From Ignavibacteria bacterium (GTDB lineage: Bacteria > Bacteroidota > Ignavibacteria > Kapaibacteriales > UBA961), in assembly GCA_947491315.1 (NCBI GenBank), contig CANLII010000002.1:186001-250000 (forward strand): a stretch of 64,000 bases of DNA, in the 5' to 3' direction. The notes beneath the pieces were generated by a model. The model was not told the origin of the DNA. It did not search any database and saw only the letters and a program-made list of their open reading frames with translations. This document shows, piece after piece, positions 46,585-56,326 of this stretch. Position 1 is the stretch's first letter; each line of letters starts with the position of its first letter. The position numbers and the translations under genes are program-made.

Positions 46585-47510
46585 TAAAATACCCGGTCGA
46601 GTCCCACCAAATCTCGCAATTCTCTCACTTCAGCTTTTGTCAATTGTCTATGCTCGCCTCTACGCAAACCTGTTGTTGACAATGTGGCGAAGCGTTTTCT
46701 ATCTAATTTCTTGACTTCATAACCTAATGATTCAAAGATTCGACGAACCTCTCGATTTTTTCCCTCTGTCAAAATGAGTCGAACAACTGAATGATCTTTC
46801 GGCTCAACAAAGACTTCGCATGGACCGGTTCTTCCATCTTCCAATTCGACACCATGACTGATTTTTCTCGCATCTCTCAAATCTATATCCTTGTCCAAAC
46901 CAACTTTATATTCTCTCTTGATTTCAAATTTGGGATGCGTCAATCGATATGCTAAGTCACCATCATTCGTGATGATGAGTACGCCAGTTGTATTACGATC
47001 CAATCTTCCAACGGGGAATATTCTATACTTGCTTCGAATAAGATCCAGAACTGTTGTTCTTCCCAATTCATCGGATGCTGTGGTGATGATGTCTTTTGGT
47101 TTATTGAGGAGAAAATATACAAGGAATCTTCTATCAGTAACCGGCTCACCTTTCACTGTGACAAAATCTTGCAATTGCACCCTTGTGGAAAGATCTGTTA
47201 CGATATCCCCATTAACTTTTACCATGCCAGCTGTGATATATTCTTCCACAGCTCTTCTTGCACCAATGCCGGCATCAGCAAGATATTTATTGATACGGAC
47301 ACCTTCAATTTTTTCAGGTTCTGCTTTTTTTCCACGAACTGTGGAAGTGGATGCTCGCTTTGAAGATGTATTCTTACGAGTCGGGGAATCTCTTTTATGA
47401 GAACTTTTCTCATCACGAGAATCCGGACGCGAAGTTTTGCTGTCTGTGCTTTTCTTAAAGGTTTTGCGTGCAGGACTTTTGGATGCAGTGTTTGTTTGCT
47501 TTGCTCTCAT
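46584..47510 (-). CDS. Pseudouridine synthase RluB/RsuA family with basic N-terminal extension
   Basis: A 308-residue protein with an S4 RNA-binding domain (about 75-130, VRINKYLADAGIGARR) and a pseudouridine synthase domain with the catalytic aspartate in FPVGRLDRNTTGVLIITN, and EGKNREVRRIFE near the end. Members modify 23S or 16S rRNA. Before the S4 domain there are about 70 residues rich in Lys, Arg, Ser and Thr with low complexity, unlike the compact E. coli enzymes. It is in the envelope operon, between the GT9 and DUF5686 genes. Confidence 0.9.
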   Translation of the reverse strand: MRAKQTNTASKSPARKTFKKSTDSKTSRPDSRDEKSSHKRDSPTRKNTSSKRASTSTVRGKKAEPEKIEGVRINKYLADAGIGARRAVEEYITAGMVKVNGDIVTDLSTRVQLQDFVTVKGEPVTDRRFLVYFLLNKPKDIITTASDELGRTTVLDLIRSKYRIFPVGRLDRNTTGVLIITNDGDLAYRLTHPKFEIKREYKVGLDKDIDLRDARKISHGVELEDGRTGPCEVFVEPKDHSVVRLILTEGKNREVRRIFESLGYEVKKLDRKRFATLSTTGLRRGEHRQLTKAEVRELRDLVGLDRVF

Positions 47511-47560
47511 GAGATTCCTCGTAAATGTACAGTGTAAAATTACGGAATTCCCCTCAAGGA

Positions 47561-48589
47561 TTATGCATGAAGTGATAAGTACTTGAGCGCTTGTTCGGCA
47601 ATCTCTTGAGATCTAATTTCTCGCATGCAAGCATGAGAGCCGAGAGGACATGATTTTTGGCCGTGAATGGAACATGGTCTGCAGGCAAGATCCTTTTGCA
47701 TGACAATTGATTGTTCAGACAAAGGTCCGAAACCAAAAGCAGGATGTGTAGGACCAAATATGGCGATAGTAGGACAATTTACTAATGAAGCAAGATGTAT
47801 TGGCGCACTGTCATTTGCAATAAGCAAGACCGATTGTTGAATATGAGAGATGGTTTGATCGAGCGTCATTGTTCCGGCAAGATTCAATACTCTGCCCTTA
47901 TGTTCCTTTGGCATGATTGCAGAGCATAATTCAGCATCACTCGCTGAACCAATCAAAGAGATTGTATGTGAGGTCTTTGCAAGCAAAGTGGCAATCAACT
48001 CTTGAAAATATATTGGCGGCCATTTTTTGGTTTCCCACACACTGCCCGGTGCGATGACTATGATTGGTTCTTTGAAATGTCCAGGCTGTGGATTGAAATG
48101 CACTTGTAATTCAGTACCTCTTTTGACATTTTTTAAAGGCAATAAGTCGGGATCGATTCCTCGCAGTAGAATTCTTTGCCTCTCAATTTCATGTATTCCC
48201 TTGCGATATGGGAAGCGATCGGTAAGCGCGAATGATAAAGATGCTGTTCTATAGCCAATGCGAATGGGAATCTTCGACAATGCAAGCATCAGTCCTGTTC
48301 TGAATGATTGATGTAGTGACAAAATACTCCCCGCATGGATTTCACGAATAGTACCAATGATATGCATCAAACCTGTCAATCCGGAATGTTTGCCTCTTTT
48401 ATCGAAGATGATTACTTCATTGATCAATCCTGGGAATGATATTGCTATTTCTGCACCTACAGGCGTGGTAAGAAAAATAATCTTGTCATGTGGTTTTGCA
48501 CTGCGCAATTCCTCAATGAGAAACATTGTCAAGGCACAATCGCCAATGAATCCTGTTTGCACAATGATATGACAATGTGGATCATGCAT
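47561..48589 (-). CDS. Glycosyltransferase family 9, LPS heptosyltransferase-like
   Basis: A 342-residue protein with an ADP-heptose transferase fold. The start HIIVQTGFIGDCALTMFLIEEL is typical, and the C-terminal donor site has APGSVWETKKWP and LIANDSAPIHLASLVN. A cysteine cluster near the end (CRPCSIHGQKSCPLGSHAC) is typical of WaaF-type enzymes. It should build the core oligosaccharide of lipopolysaccharide. The ATG at 48589 overlaps the acyltransferase stop by eight bases; a longer frame up to 48652 was rejected. Confidence 0.88.
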   Translation of the reverse strand: MHDPHCHIIVQTGFIGDCALTMFLIEELRSAKPHDKIIFLTTPVGAEIAISFPGLINEVIIFDKRGKHSGLTGLMHIIGTIREIHAGSILSLHQSFRTGLMLALSKIPIRIGYRTASLSFALTDRFPYRKGIHEIERQRILLRGIDPDLLPLKNVKRGTELQVHFNPQPGHFKEPIIVIAPGSVWETKKWPPIYFQELIATLLAKTSHTISLIGSASDAELCSAIMPKEHKGRVLNLAGTMTLDQTISHIQQSVLLIANDSAPIHLASLVNCPTIAIFGPTHPAFGFGPLSEQSIVMQKDLACRPCSIHGQKSCPLGSHACMREIRSQEIAEQALKYLSLHA

Positions 48590-49460
48590 GATATTTCCAG
48601 CGATTATGTTGCCAAGTCCACTGCTCAGGATGTTCTTTGATTGCTTGTTCAAGAAATGTTGTATGCCGCTTGGTCAATTCAAGTATGTCCTCTTTTGAGG
48701 AAGTCAAATCATCTGTTATGATCTCAGTGAGTGTGACACTATATGTACCATCCGCATTTCTGACTGGAACCGCAAATACAAGCGGAGTATGAAATCGAAG
48801 CGCCAATGCGGCGGGTGCTTCGAAGACGACTGCATCTCTTCCAAAGAGCGGAACTCGTACATCTTTCTTGGGGTCTGCCGCTTGATCGATGAGCAAAGCC
48901 ACCGGTTGATTGTGTTGCAATGCCTGAATGAGAGGTCTGGCAGCTTGTTCCATTCCAACTGTGGTATTGCCACCTCTTCTGCGAAGTGCTGTGAGTGCTG
49001 AATCTATGTATGGATTTTTCTGACTTTTCGCAACCAAAAGAAATGAAAGATTTGCATGAACTCCTGCGGTGAATGCAAGAAATTCCCAATTGGTGAGATG
49101 ACCAGATATTATAACAATACCCTTTCCTCTTTTGAGAATATCATGAATTAAGGAGATATTCCTGAATGTCATGCGCTTGGCAACTTGTTCATTTCTAAGA
49201 AAATACATTGAGGCAATTTCAAGTAGGACAATGCCGAGATTTGCATAAGATTCCTTCAATATCTTTTGTTGCGAAATCGAATCTTTTTCAGGAAATGCCT
49301 TTTCTATATTTTCAAGCGTGATTGCCACTCTTTTTGAGGATAATGACATCAATATCTTCCCAAGCAATGCACCTGCTTTTTGAAGCATGGAGATTGATAA
49401 TACAGCGCTGACATATCCCGTGCATCGAAGCAATATGAGGATTGCATATTGCTGAATCAT
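48582..49460 (-). CDS. Lipid A biosynthesis acyltransferase-like (LpxL/HtrB family)
   Basis: A 292-residue membrane-associated acyltransferase. The catalytic HxxxxxE region is visible as GHLTNWEFLAF, and later FEAPAALALRFHTPLVFAVPV fits the family. It would add secondary acyl chains to lipid A, which agrees with the neighbouring GT9 gene. The N-terminal helix LILLRCTGYVSAVLSISM may anchor it in the membrane. The start overlaps the GWxTD stop by four bases. Confidence 0.86.
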   Translation of the reverse strand: MIQQYAILILLRCTGYVSAVLSISMLQKAGALLGKILMSLSSKRVAITLENIEKAFPEKDSISQQKILKESYANLGIVLLEIASMYFLRNEQVAKRMTFRNISLIHDILKRGKGIVIISGHLTNWEFLAFTAGVHANLSFLLVAKSQKNPYIDSALTALRRRGGNTTVGMEQAARPLIQALQHNQPVALLIDQAADPKKDVRVPLFGRDAVVFEAPAALALRFHTPLVFAVPVRNADGTYSVTLTEIITDDLTSSKEDILELTKRHTTFLEQAIKEHPEQWTWQHNRWKYHA

Positions 49461-50872
49461 CTGTTGAATTCTCCCCTGCCGGCATCGAAGGTATCTGTAT
49501 TCACATACTCTTGCATCCAGCGTTCATTTCTTGGTTCATTGATTGCGGTGGAATGTACAAGTATATGATTATTGATATCACGCATATCAACAAAGTTAAA
49601 ATATACACCACCTTGAATTTCGGCATAGAACCATGATTCATAGGGTCTGGCGGAGGTTCCCATGTATTTCCTGTCAACTTGTGTGGGTGCGCCATATCTG
49701 CGCATCACGCGACCTCTATCAGAGCGCCAGCCTTCACGAAACTGTGGATTGGTGAAATATGTATTTGAATAATTAATAGACTTTCTAAATTCTTCCAATC
49801 GTTCATTCACGAATGTTTCCGTATTTGGATCTTTCTCTTTCCAGAATCTGAACATGAATTTTTGTTTTGCTGTTAGATCCCCGAGTGCTGACCACAAGGA
49901 CTGTTCCTGTGAATTTGCAAGACATTTCGACTTTTCATATTCTTCATCGATACGGTTTTCTGAGTAAGTAGAAAATTCACTCTGTTGGAATAATTCATCT
50001 TCAGAAAATGTTTTGGCGAGCTCGGGAGGCATTTCTGGGTTGACGATATAAAATCGTTTCATGCTTGCAACAGTGTCTTTTTTTGCGCTACCGAAATATG
50101 TCATTGATGCTGTATACACTCCACTGGGCAAACCCAATAGAGGAATTGACACATATTCAACGATGGCTTCTCCTATCACACTTTTCCTGATTGGTATTTC
50201 AGCCAATGCTCTTTGTGCTGCATCTTTTATCGTATAAACAATATCAAGTGTATCACCCGGAATGCATGAGTATAATTCCGCATAGAGATTGAGTGTTGGG
50301 TCTGTTCCGATGCATTCCAAACTTGGATTCGGGATCAGAAGCAAACCATTTCTCTGCAATTGTTCTGACCATAGCAATTTCGTTGAATCATTGAGTAACT
50401 CAATATTCATGGTAGTCATGAGATCGCTCATATACATATTCTTTCCGCTCATGGGTTTGATGCGAAGAGGTAATGTGATTTTTGCCATCGCATTACTATC
50501 ATTGATATCCATGACAGTGATGTGTACTGTATATGCTCCGGGTATTACATAAAGCGATCGACCACCAATTAAAAACCTTTCATGCAATACAACAGGATAC
50601 TGAGACACATTGTCGACAATCCATTCACTCGTGGTTATTTCTTTTGTTGAATCATGTTGCATCTTCACTTTGAAATGCAATGATCCTATATACCCTTCGA
50701 GGGTTGGATTATATCGAATACTAGTATCAGCGAGAGAATACACAATTCTGCATTCCGTGAGCGAATCATTATCACGATATTGCAAAATATCCATGCTGAT
50801 GGGTAGATCTTTCGCATGTACTGTATATGTGGAAAGAAGCAGTATGAGAATATGTGTGAGTTGTATTTTCAT
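49457..50872 (-). CDS. GWxTD domain-containing protein
   Basis: A 471-residue protein with signal peptide (KIQLTHILILLLSTYTVHA). The conserved GWxTD-family motif appears as GWRSDRGRVMRRYGAP with Ser for Thr, near residue 410. The rest is beta-rich and the function of the family is unknown. The ATG at 50872 was preferred over an in-frame start at 50911 because the signal peptide begins here. It starts the overlapping envelope operon that runs to the PRTase gene, and lies just after the terminator of the porV unit. Confidence 0.8.
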   Translation of the reverse strand: MKIQLTHILILLLSTYTVHAKDLPISMDILQYRDNDSLTECRIVYSLADTSIRYNPTLEGYIGSLHFKVKMQHDSTKEITTSEWIVDNVSQYPVVLHERFLIGGRSLYVIPGAYTVHITVMDINDSNAMAKITLPLRIKPMSGKNMYMSDLMTTMNIELLNDSTKLLWSEQLQRNGLLLIPNPSLECIGTDPTLNLYAELYSCIPGDTLDIVYTIKDAAQRALAEIPIRKSVIGEAIVEYVSIPLLGLPSGVYTASMTYFGSAKKDTVASMKRFYIVNPEMPPELAKTFSEDELFQQSEFSTYSENRIDEEYEKSKCLANSQEQSLWSALGDLTAKQKFMFRFWKEKDPNTETFVNERLEEFRKSINYSNTYFTNPQFREGWRSDRGRVMRRYGAPTQVDRKYMGTSARPYESWFYAEIQGGVYFNFVDMRDINNHILVHSTAINEPRNERWMQEYVNTDTFDAGRGEFNR

Positions 50873-50880
50873 ATCAGTAT

Positions 50881-50912
50881 AAAAAATGCCGTCAGGAAAA
50901 CCCGACGGCATT
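50881..50912 (-). terminator. Rho-independent terminator after the porV-like gene
   Basis: On the minus strand AATGCCGTC / GACGGCATT forms a perfect 9-bp stem with a 10-base loop, followed by TTTTTT. It ends the TonB/1395-residue/porV unit. Confidence 0.9.
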
Positions 50913-50961
50913 AATTGAGTTACATTTCTATCATACCGTTCGGCGATAGGTAGTCATTTGA

Positions 50962-52026
50962 TTATTCAAGTCTCATGCCTATTGACAAGCGATTTACCAA
51001 TCCAATATTTTGTACCGGATTAATAGAATAGTCTATTTGACCATCGAAACCTTCGCCTACATACTTGAATCCGACTCCACCTGCAAGATTAAAAGAGTCA
51101 TGACCAAATTTATAACCACCACGAATGGAAAGCATATTGCCCCATGTGTATTCTGCACCAATTGTGTACATTTCCGGAGTATCAGACAAAGTTTCGAATT
51201 CAACTGCAGCCACGAGACGATGCTCTGCATTTGCATCCAATTTGTCAACTCCCTGAATCATTGCCGTGACATCAGTGGAAGCACCGGCACGGAAGATCAA
51301 TGGAAGATTGAATGGATTTGTTAATAATTGCTGATCAAGCGGACTTGATGACAATTCATTGATCAATTTGCCTTGACGATTCAAATCTGCGCCAGAATAT
51401 GATTGCTGGCCAGAAAGATTGGAAATGCTAAATGATAAACGAGTGTCTTTGAAATCAGTTTTATAAACTGTACCAACATCAAAAGCCATTCCGCTTGAAC
51501 CGAGTGAAGCAAATGAATTTTGGATATACTTGAATGATAATCCGAATGCGAATTCATTTGTGATATTTCCTGCAAGGGTTGCACCAAGTGCAAAATCAGA
51601 GATGCTATACGATGCACCGGTTCCTTCAGCTTTTTCAAGTGTTGTGACTGGAATATCACCACTGGAAAATGAAGTCAAACTTATTCCTAAGCGGTACGAA
51701 TCACCGATAGGAAGAACAAGACCTGCAAAATTATGGGAAAAACCAGCAAACCACTGTGTATAAGAAATATTAGCCGCCATGCCATTTATATCGGCAATGC
51801 CGGCAGGATTCCAATACATCGCAGTGACATCATTTGCCAAAGAGCTATAAGCTCCTCCCATGCCATTGCCTCTTGCCCCTACCCCAATTTTCAAAAATTG
51901 AGCACCTGCAGCACCGACCTTTTTGAAATCACCTCCCGATGAACCGGAGACAATGTCTTCGGCTTGCAATGAAGGTAAAGTCAAGGCCATGACTGCCAAT
52001 GCCAAAATGTGTTTCATAAATTTCAT
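50962..52026 (-). CDS. PorV/PorQ-family outer-membrane protein
   Basis: A 354-residue barrel-like protein with signal peptide (KHILALAVMALTLPSLQA). The start of the mature region, KVGAAGAQFLKIGVGARGNGMGGAY, is the family hallmark, followed by NDVTAMYWNPAGIADI. PorV helps shuttle substrates of the type IX secretion system to the surface; PorQ members are close relatives, so I cannot pick between them. An AGGAG site is seven bases before the ATG at 52026. It follows the 1395-residue secreted protein in one operon. Confidence 0.86.
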   Translation of the reverse strand: MKFMKHILALAVMALTLPSLQAEDIVSGSSGGDFKKVGAAGAQFLKIGVGARGNGMGGAYSSLANDVTAMYWNPAGIADINGMAANISYTQWFAGFSHNFAGLVLPIGDSYRLGISLTSFSSGDIPVTTLEKAEGTGASYSISDFALGATLAGNITNEFAFGLSFKYIQNSFASLGSSGMAFDVGTVYKTDFKDTRLSFSISNLSGQQSYSGADLNRQGKLINELSSSPLDQQLLTNPFNLPLIFRAGASTDVTAMIQGVDKLDANAEHRLVAAVEFETLSDTPEMYTIGAEYTWGNMLSIRGGYKFGHDSFNLAGGVGFKYVGEGFDGQIDYSINPVQNIGLVNRLSIGMRLE

Positions 52027-52070
52027 GGATATACTCCTGTTTTTTCTTCTGTTTGGGATTTCTCAATGAA

Positions 52071-52098
52071 TCCGGGCCGACTACATAATCGACCCGGA
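52071..52098 (-). promoter_or_regulatory. Intercistronic hairpin before the porV-like gene
   Basis: TCCGGGTCGA pairs with TCGGCCCGGA on the minus strand, giving a 10-bp stem with one G-U pair and an 8-base loop. No T run follows. It may change the relative amounts of the two adjacent proteins by mRNA processing or stability; that role is inference. Confidence 0.55.
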
Positions 52099-52107
52099 CA
52101 CTGTCAA

Positions 52108-55100
52108 TTATTCGGGTATCACACGGAAACCACCTACAACAACTGCAAATTTGATGAATGTCTTTGCACCATTTGGTGTTTCAACCTGCGCGATATACAC
52201 TGATGAACCTACACGCTGACGATTACTTGTGAGAAGATCCCACACTTGCATGCCATATTTTTCATTACCTTCATTTGACAATTCATTGTGTGTCAAAGTG
52301 CGAACAACTTCACCTGAAGGTGTATAGATAGTAATCTTACACTCTTTTGGTAAACGAGTGAAATAGATTTTTGCATCATATGGTGAACGCTGTGCTTGAT
52401 GGCTGACATAATATGGGTTTGGTACAATCTTCACATCATTGAGCATTTCGTCTGTGTATTGATCCATTTGAGGTACTGAAGGCATAACCTTCGCTCTGAT
52501 TTTCGCACCTGGAAGTGGTAAACCTTTTGCACCGCCGAATGTTCCGAAATACACTTTGTCGCCTGCTTGGAAATCCTTTGAAGGCATAACTTTTGCAGTA
52601 TCCCACAAGCGTGAGCGTGTATCTGCAGCATAGCCTTTGTTCGCATAATCCAAACCGAAGAAATTACCATTGATATTCAATGTATGAACGAAGTCAATAG
52701 CATCTTGTCCGCCTTGACCTGACAAATAATATTTGCCTTGTCCAACCAAACCGGCAGATTGATCGCGACGGGTGGAAACACTATTTGGAGTATTTCTACC
52801 ATTCACATATCCTGCAGCACCAATTCCGAATGAACCAATAGGAACATTCTTTGCACTTGGCATGGAAGTGCGAACGGTATTTGGATCAATCCACTTTGCG
52901 AGTGGCGCACCATATTTTACATCAACGGAATCTTGTGAATTGAGTTCAGCAGGACGCTTGAATGAGTATAAGTCACGCACTTCAACTTCAAGATAATCTA
53001 CTTCGAAAGTCTTTGGAGTTTGCTGTGTACCTACAGTTACATTCAATGTTTCTTTTCCACCGGGTTTGAATGTTACTTCAAAAAGTCCGGGACCATTATT
53101 ATACATCTTACCTTGGATAAGACCTATTGTATTGACTGCTCTGCTAACAGGAACATTCGTTGTTGGATATGCACCGGGTACAGTATCAAGAACCTCATCT
53201 GCACCTGCAAATGGGAATAAGTCTGGAGATGGGAATGTCACATTTGTATTTGAGCTACTACTTGTATAAGCAGTATCATAGCGGAGAATACCACCATGTT
53301 GTTCAAGCGCAAAATCAAATCCGAAGTTAAATGCATTGTTCATTTCTTCTGATGCCCGGAAGCTGTAACAACTAGGATTTGTTGAAAATGAACCAACGCG
53401 GAGTCTTTTATCTTTATTATCAAGAACACCGAATGCATCTTGCTTACCTGAAACTGTATCAACAATCGCAGTATCACTAAATACATATGTAGCCGCATTT
53501 TCTGTGAATGTACTCAAATAACCAAGTGAACATGGATTTGTTTCAAGCAAAGAACCATGATTGTACACTTCTTTACCGGTCGTGAGATTTCTAATAATCA
53601 TGCGTGTCCCATAAATTCCATACATCGGCGGATTAGAAAAACTCGCTGATGGAAGTGGGAATGAAAGCATGCCGGGCTCAGGTTGGAATTCTATTTCGAG
53701 TTCATGGCCTTCACCATTAGTGGTAAAGAGTTGATTCAAACGATCTTCGTTTTTCACAGGGAAATTGAAGTTGAACAAACCACCCAATTTCGCAGAATCA
53801 GCACTGATTACTTGAATCTTAGCACCTGAACCTGATCGTGCAGCATCTGCAAGAGGCATGGTTTTGGCAATATTCAATTCATCAATTCCGGATGCGAATT
53901 TCTTAGGAGTTCCTTGAGCATAGTCACCTTCATCAAAAGCACTGAGCCAGTAATAATAGTTGATATTGTTCAAGAGTTTTTCTGTTTTGGTCATCTCTGC
54001 ATTTTCATCAACAGTTCCATCATTATTATCATCTCCATTATCGATGAATGTGGAATTGTTTGTGATTTTGGACATATATGGTTTGATCACATCTCTACGA
54101 ATCTGATTGCGCTTATCTTTCGTGGATTCAATATCAGGGAAAGTAATGGTAGCGCCATTTCTTTGAAGCAGTGAGATCAAAGCAGGATAGAATATCTCAT
54201 AATCCACTGAATCTGTTCTTGTGAAGGTTGAAGTAATTCCAGTTGCTGCCACGCGAACATTCGCGGGAAGGAATACTGTATCACCCGGTGCAATCACAAT
54301 ATTTGGCCATCTGAGTGTATTCGTATTTCTCCAGCGTGGAGGATTTAGGTTTCCTGCACGATTGATTGTCAAAATACCATCAAGAAGTGATTTTCTTTCA
54401 CCTGCATTGAGTGATTTGAAATAGGTGTTCCATGGCTCAGCACCAAGTGGATTCTTGCGAGTTGAACCTTGCATGAAACGACGCACTTGGAAATTGAAAG
54501 AGTCAATCTGGCGAACCACTTGGAATGAATCATATGCAGGTGCAAGTGCCGCATCGTCAAGAGATGCTGTATTTGCAGACTTTACGAAAGGAGTTGGCAT
54601 AGACCACTCTGCAATTTGTTTCCAACCAAATGGACCGCGCGCAATACTACGGCGAGTATCAATGTCAAATGAATCCAAATCGGTACGACGAGCACGAAAC
54701 AGACGATAACCCAAGAAGTCCATGCCTTTTTCGAGATCATCATAGGAATATTCTGATGTAGAATCCCATGAAACGATAACGGCATTATTGAGAGGTCTCC
54801 AATTGACTTTGCCTGGCTCCGGTGGAGTTGGTGTACGGAAATTATCATCATATACACGCTGAGCAAATTTGTCACGCTTGATGAGCTCAACCAAATCAGG
54901 TGTTGCGCCTGTTGGATCCGAACCGGTTGGAGTATTAGCCATGATGAGACCAACAACTGTTCTTGCTGTATCCCCCGGACGAAGTGAAAATGGACCTGTA
55001 GCCATCAAGAAACGCTTATCACCGGCCGGTGTATCGCCATCTTTGAGTCCAATCGCCATGAAGTCATAACGCTTATCATTTTCAGTTGGATCATCCGTAA

Positions 55101-56295
55101 TTACCCAATTACGGAATGTTTTGAGACCCAATTGCTCTTTATTTGAATAAATCTTTTTGTCTGATCTTAAGTAGCCTGCGGAATCAGGACCTGTACCAAT
55201 CAGTCTAAAAACAACTGAATCTTGTCCATTTTGATCAGGTAATGTATCAACTGGAACTAATGCAGGATATGTCGCAGGACTTTCCAAGAAGTCAAATCCA
55301 ATATATCCGAAACCTTTTCCTGCTTCACCTTGATTTCCTTGTGACCATTGAACAGCAAGATTCAATGTATCCTCTTCATCATAAAAACGAGTTCTGTCAT
55401 TTGCTGCATAGTTTGCGGAAGAACCTGCAATACCTATGTCCATGTCAAATGCAGGAGCAAGCCAACATTCACGAAGCGTATCTTTTGATTTATTGATCAT
55501 CGCATACTTGACGAACAAGAAATCGCGATAATCACCAAAACCCCATGAGTAAATCATTTGCTCATACTGAAGACGCATTGGATATCCTTCACTACGACGA
55601 CGACCAACACCACCTTCATAACGATTCAAATCAGTGTCTTTGAAGGTTGCGAAAATATCTTCGCCGGAGATGAATGCAGGTCCTTTCGGATATGTATCCA
55701 AAGTTCTGCTACCAACAGCATCAACATATCCACCGAAATACCGATCATTGCGTAATTCATCATTTGGATTTGAGCTTACATCCCAAATTGGCCAAGGTGA
55801 AGTTCCATCGGAAGGTTTTACGGGAGATCCATCTGAACGACGATAATCTGATGAAAAATATAATCGATATTTTTCACGACTACCATCATTGACCAAGTCT
55901 TGATCTTCAATGCTACCCGGTACCATCCAAGAACCACCTGAATTTGGATTATAGGAAATTGCGCACAATTTCACAGTATCACCAATAGGATTTAGTTTCT
56001 TGGCGGCAAACCAAATACCTCCACCGAAGATGTATTGATTATTTGATCCGCGGGGCCATTTACCACCGCCGACATTATTGGCAACATCAAGACCAATGAT
56101 ACCATAATTTGTTGAGAAGAATTCTATTCTACTCACTTTGTTTTTCTGCAAATCAAATGTACCTGAAACGGCTCGCAGAGATTTATCTCCTCCCTTGCCC
56201 GGTACTGATCCGTCCTTCGTTCTCGCGAAAGATAATCCCCCGGTGACAAGCACCGCAAGAATCAGAATGGAAAATTTCTTTATTGTAGATAACAT
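52108..56295 (-). CDS. Large secreted protein of unknown function with T9SS sorting tail
   Basis: A 1395-residue protein with signal peptide (LSTIKKFSILILAVLVTGGLSFA). I do not recognise the central part, which is beta-rich with calcium-binding-like segments (DDNNDGTVDENAE around residue 765). The last part, KIVPNPYYVSHQAQRSPYD with ITIYTPSGEVVRTLTHNE and then KTFIKFAVV, is a FlgD/type A sorting domain, so the protein should be exported by the type IX system. The ATG at 56295 has an AAGG site upstream; an ATG at 56313 is an alternative. It lies between a TonB receptor and a PorV/PorQ-like gene in the same operon. Confidence 0.78.
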   Translation of the reverse strand: MLSTIKKFSILILAVLVTGGLSFARTKDGSVPGKGGDKSLRAVSGTFDLQKNKVSRIEFFSTNYGIIGLDVANNVGGGKWPRGSNNQYIFGGGIWFAAKKLNPIGDTVKLCAISYNPNSGGSWMVPGSIEDQDLVNDGSREKYRLYFSSDYRRSDGSPVKPSDGTSPWPIWDVSSNPNDELRNDRYFGGYVDAVGSRTLDTYPKGPAFISGEDIFATFKDTDLNRYEGGVGRRRSEGYPMRLQYEQMIYSWGFGDYRDFLFVKYAMINKSKDTLRECWLAPAFDMDIGIAGSSANYAANDRTRFYDEEDTLNLAVQWSQGNQGEAGKGFGYIGFDFLESPATYPALVPVDTLPDQNGQDSVVFRLIGTGPDSAGYLRSDKKIYSNKEQLGLKTFRNWVITDDPTENDKRYDFMAIGLKDGDTPAGDKRFLMATGPFSLRPGDTARTVVGLIMANTPTGSDPTGATPDLVELIKRDKFAQRVYDDNFRTPTPPEPGKVNWRPLNNAVIVSWDSTSEYSYDDLEKGMDFLGYRLFRARRTDLDSFDIDTRRSIARGPFGWKQIAEWSMPTPFVKSANTASLDDAALAPAYDSFQVVRQIDSFNFQVRRFMQGSTRKNPLGAEPWNTYFKSLNAGERKSLLDGILTINRAGNLNPPRWRNTNTLRWPNIVIAPGDTVFLPANVRVAATGITSTFTRTDSVDYEIFYPALISLLQRNGATITFPDIESTKDKRNQIRRDVIKPYMSKITNNSTFIDNGDDNNDGTVDENAEMTKTEKLLNNINYYYWLSAFDEGDYAQGTPKKFASGIDELNIAKTMPLADAARSGSGAKIQVISADSAKLGGLFNFNFPVKNEDRLNQLFTTNGEGHELEIEFQPEPGMLSFPLPSASFSNPPMYGIYGTRMIIRNLTTGKEVYNHGSLLETNPCSLGYLSTFTENAATYVFSDTAIVDTVSGKQDAFGVLDNKDKRLRVGSFSTNPSCYSFRASEEMNNAFNFGFDFALEQHGGILRYDTAYTSSSSNTNVTFPSPDLFPFAGADEVLDTVPGAYPTTNVPVSRAVNTIGLIQGKMYNNGPGLFEVTFKPGGKETLNVTVGTQQTPKTFEVDYLEVEVRDLYSFKRPAELNSQDSVDVKYGAPLAKWIDPNTVRTSMPSAKNVPIGSFGIGAAGYVNGRNTPNSVSTRRDQSAGLVGQGKYYLSGQGGQDAIDFVHTLNINGNFFGLDYANKGYAADTRSRLWDTAKVMPSKDFQAGDKVYFGTFGGAKGLPLPGAKIRAKVMPSVPQMDQYTDEMLNDVKIVPNPYYVSHQAQRSPYDAKIYFTRLPKECKITIYTPSGEVVRTLTHNELSNEGNEKYGMQVWDLLTSNRQRVGSSVYIAQVETPNGAKTFIKFAVVVGGFRVIPE

Positions 56296-56326
56296 ATATA
56301 CACCTTTGTGCATTCAATTGTTGAGA

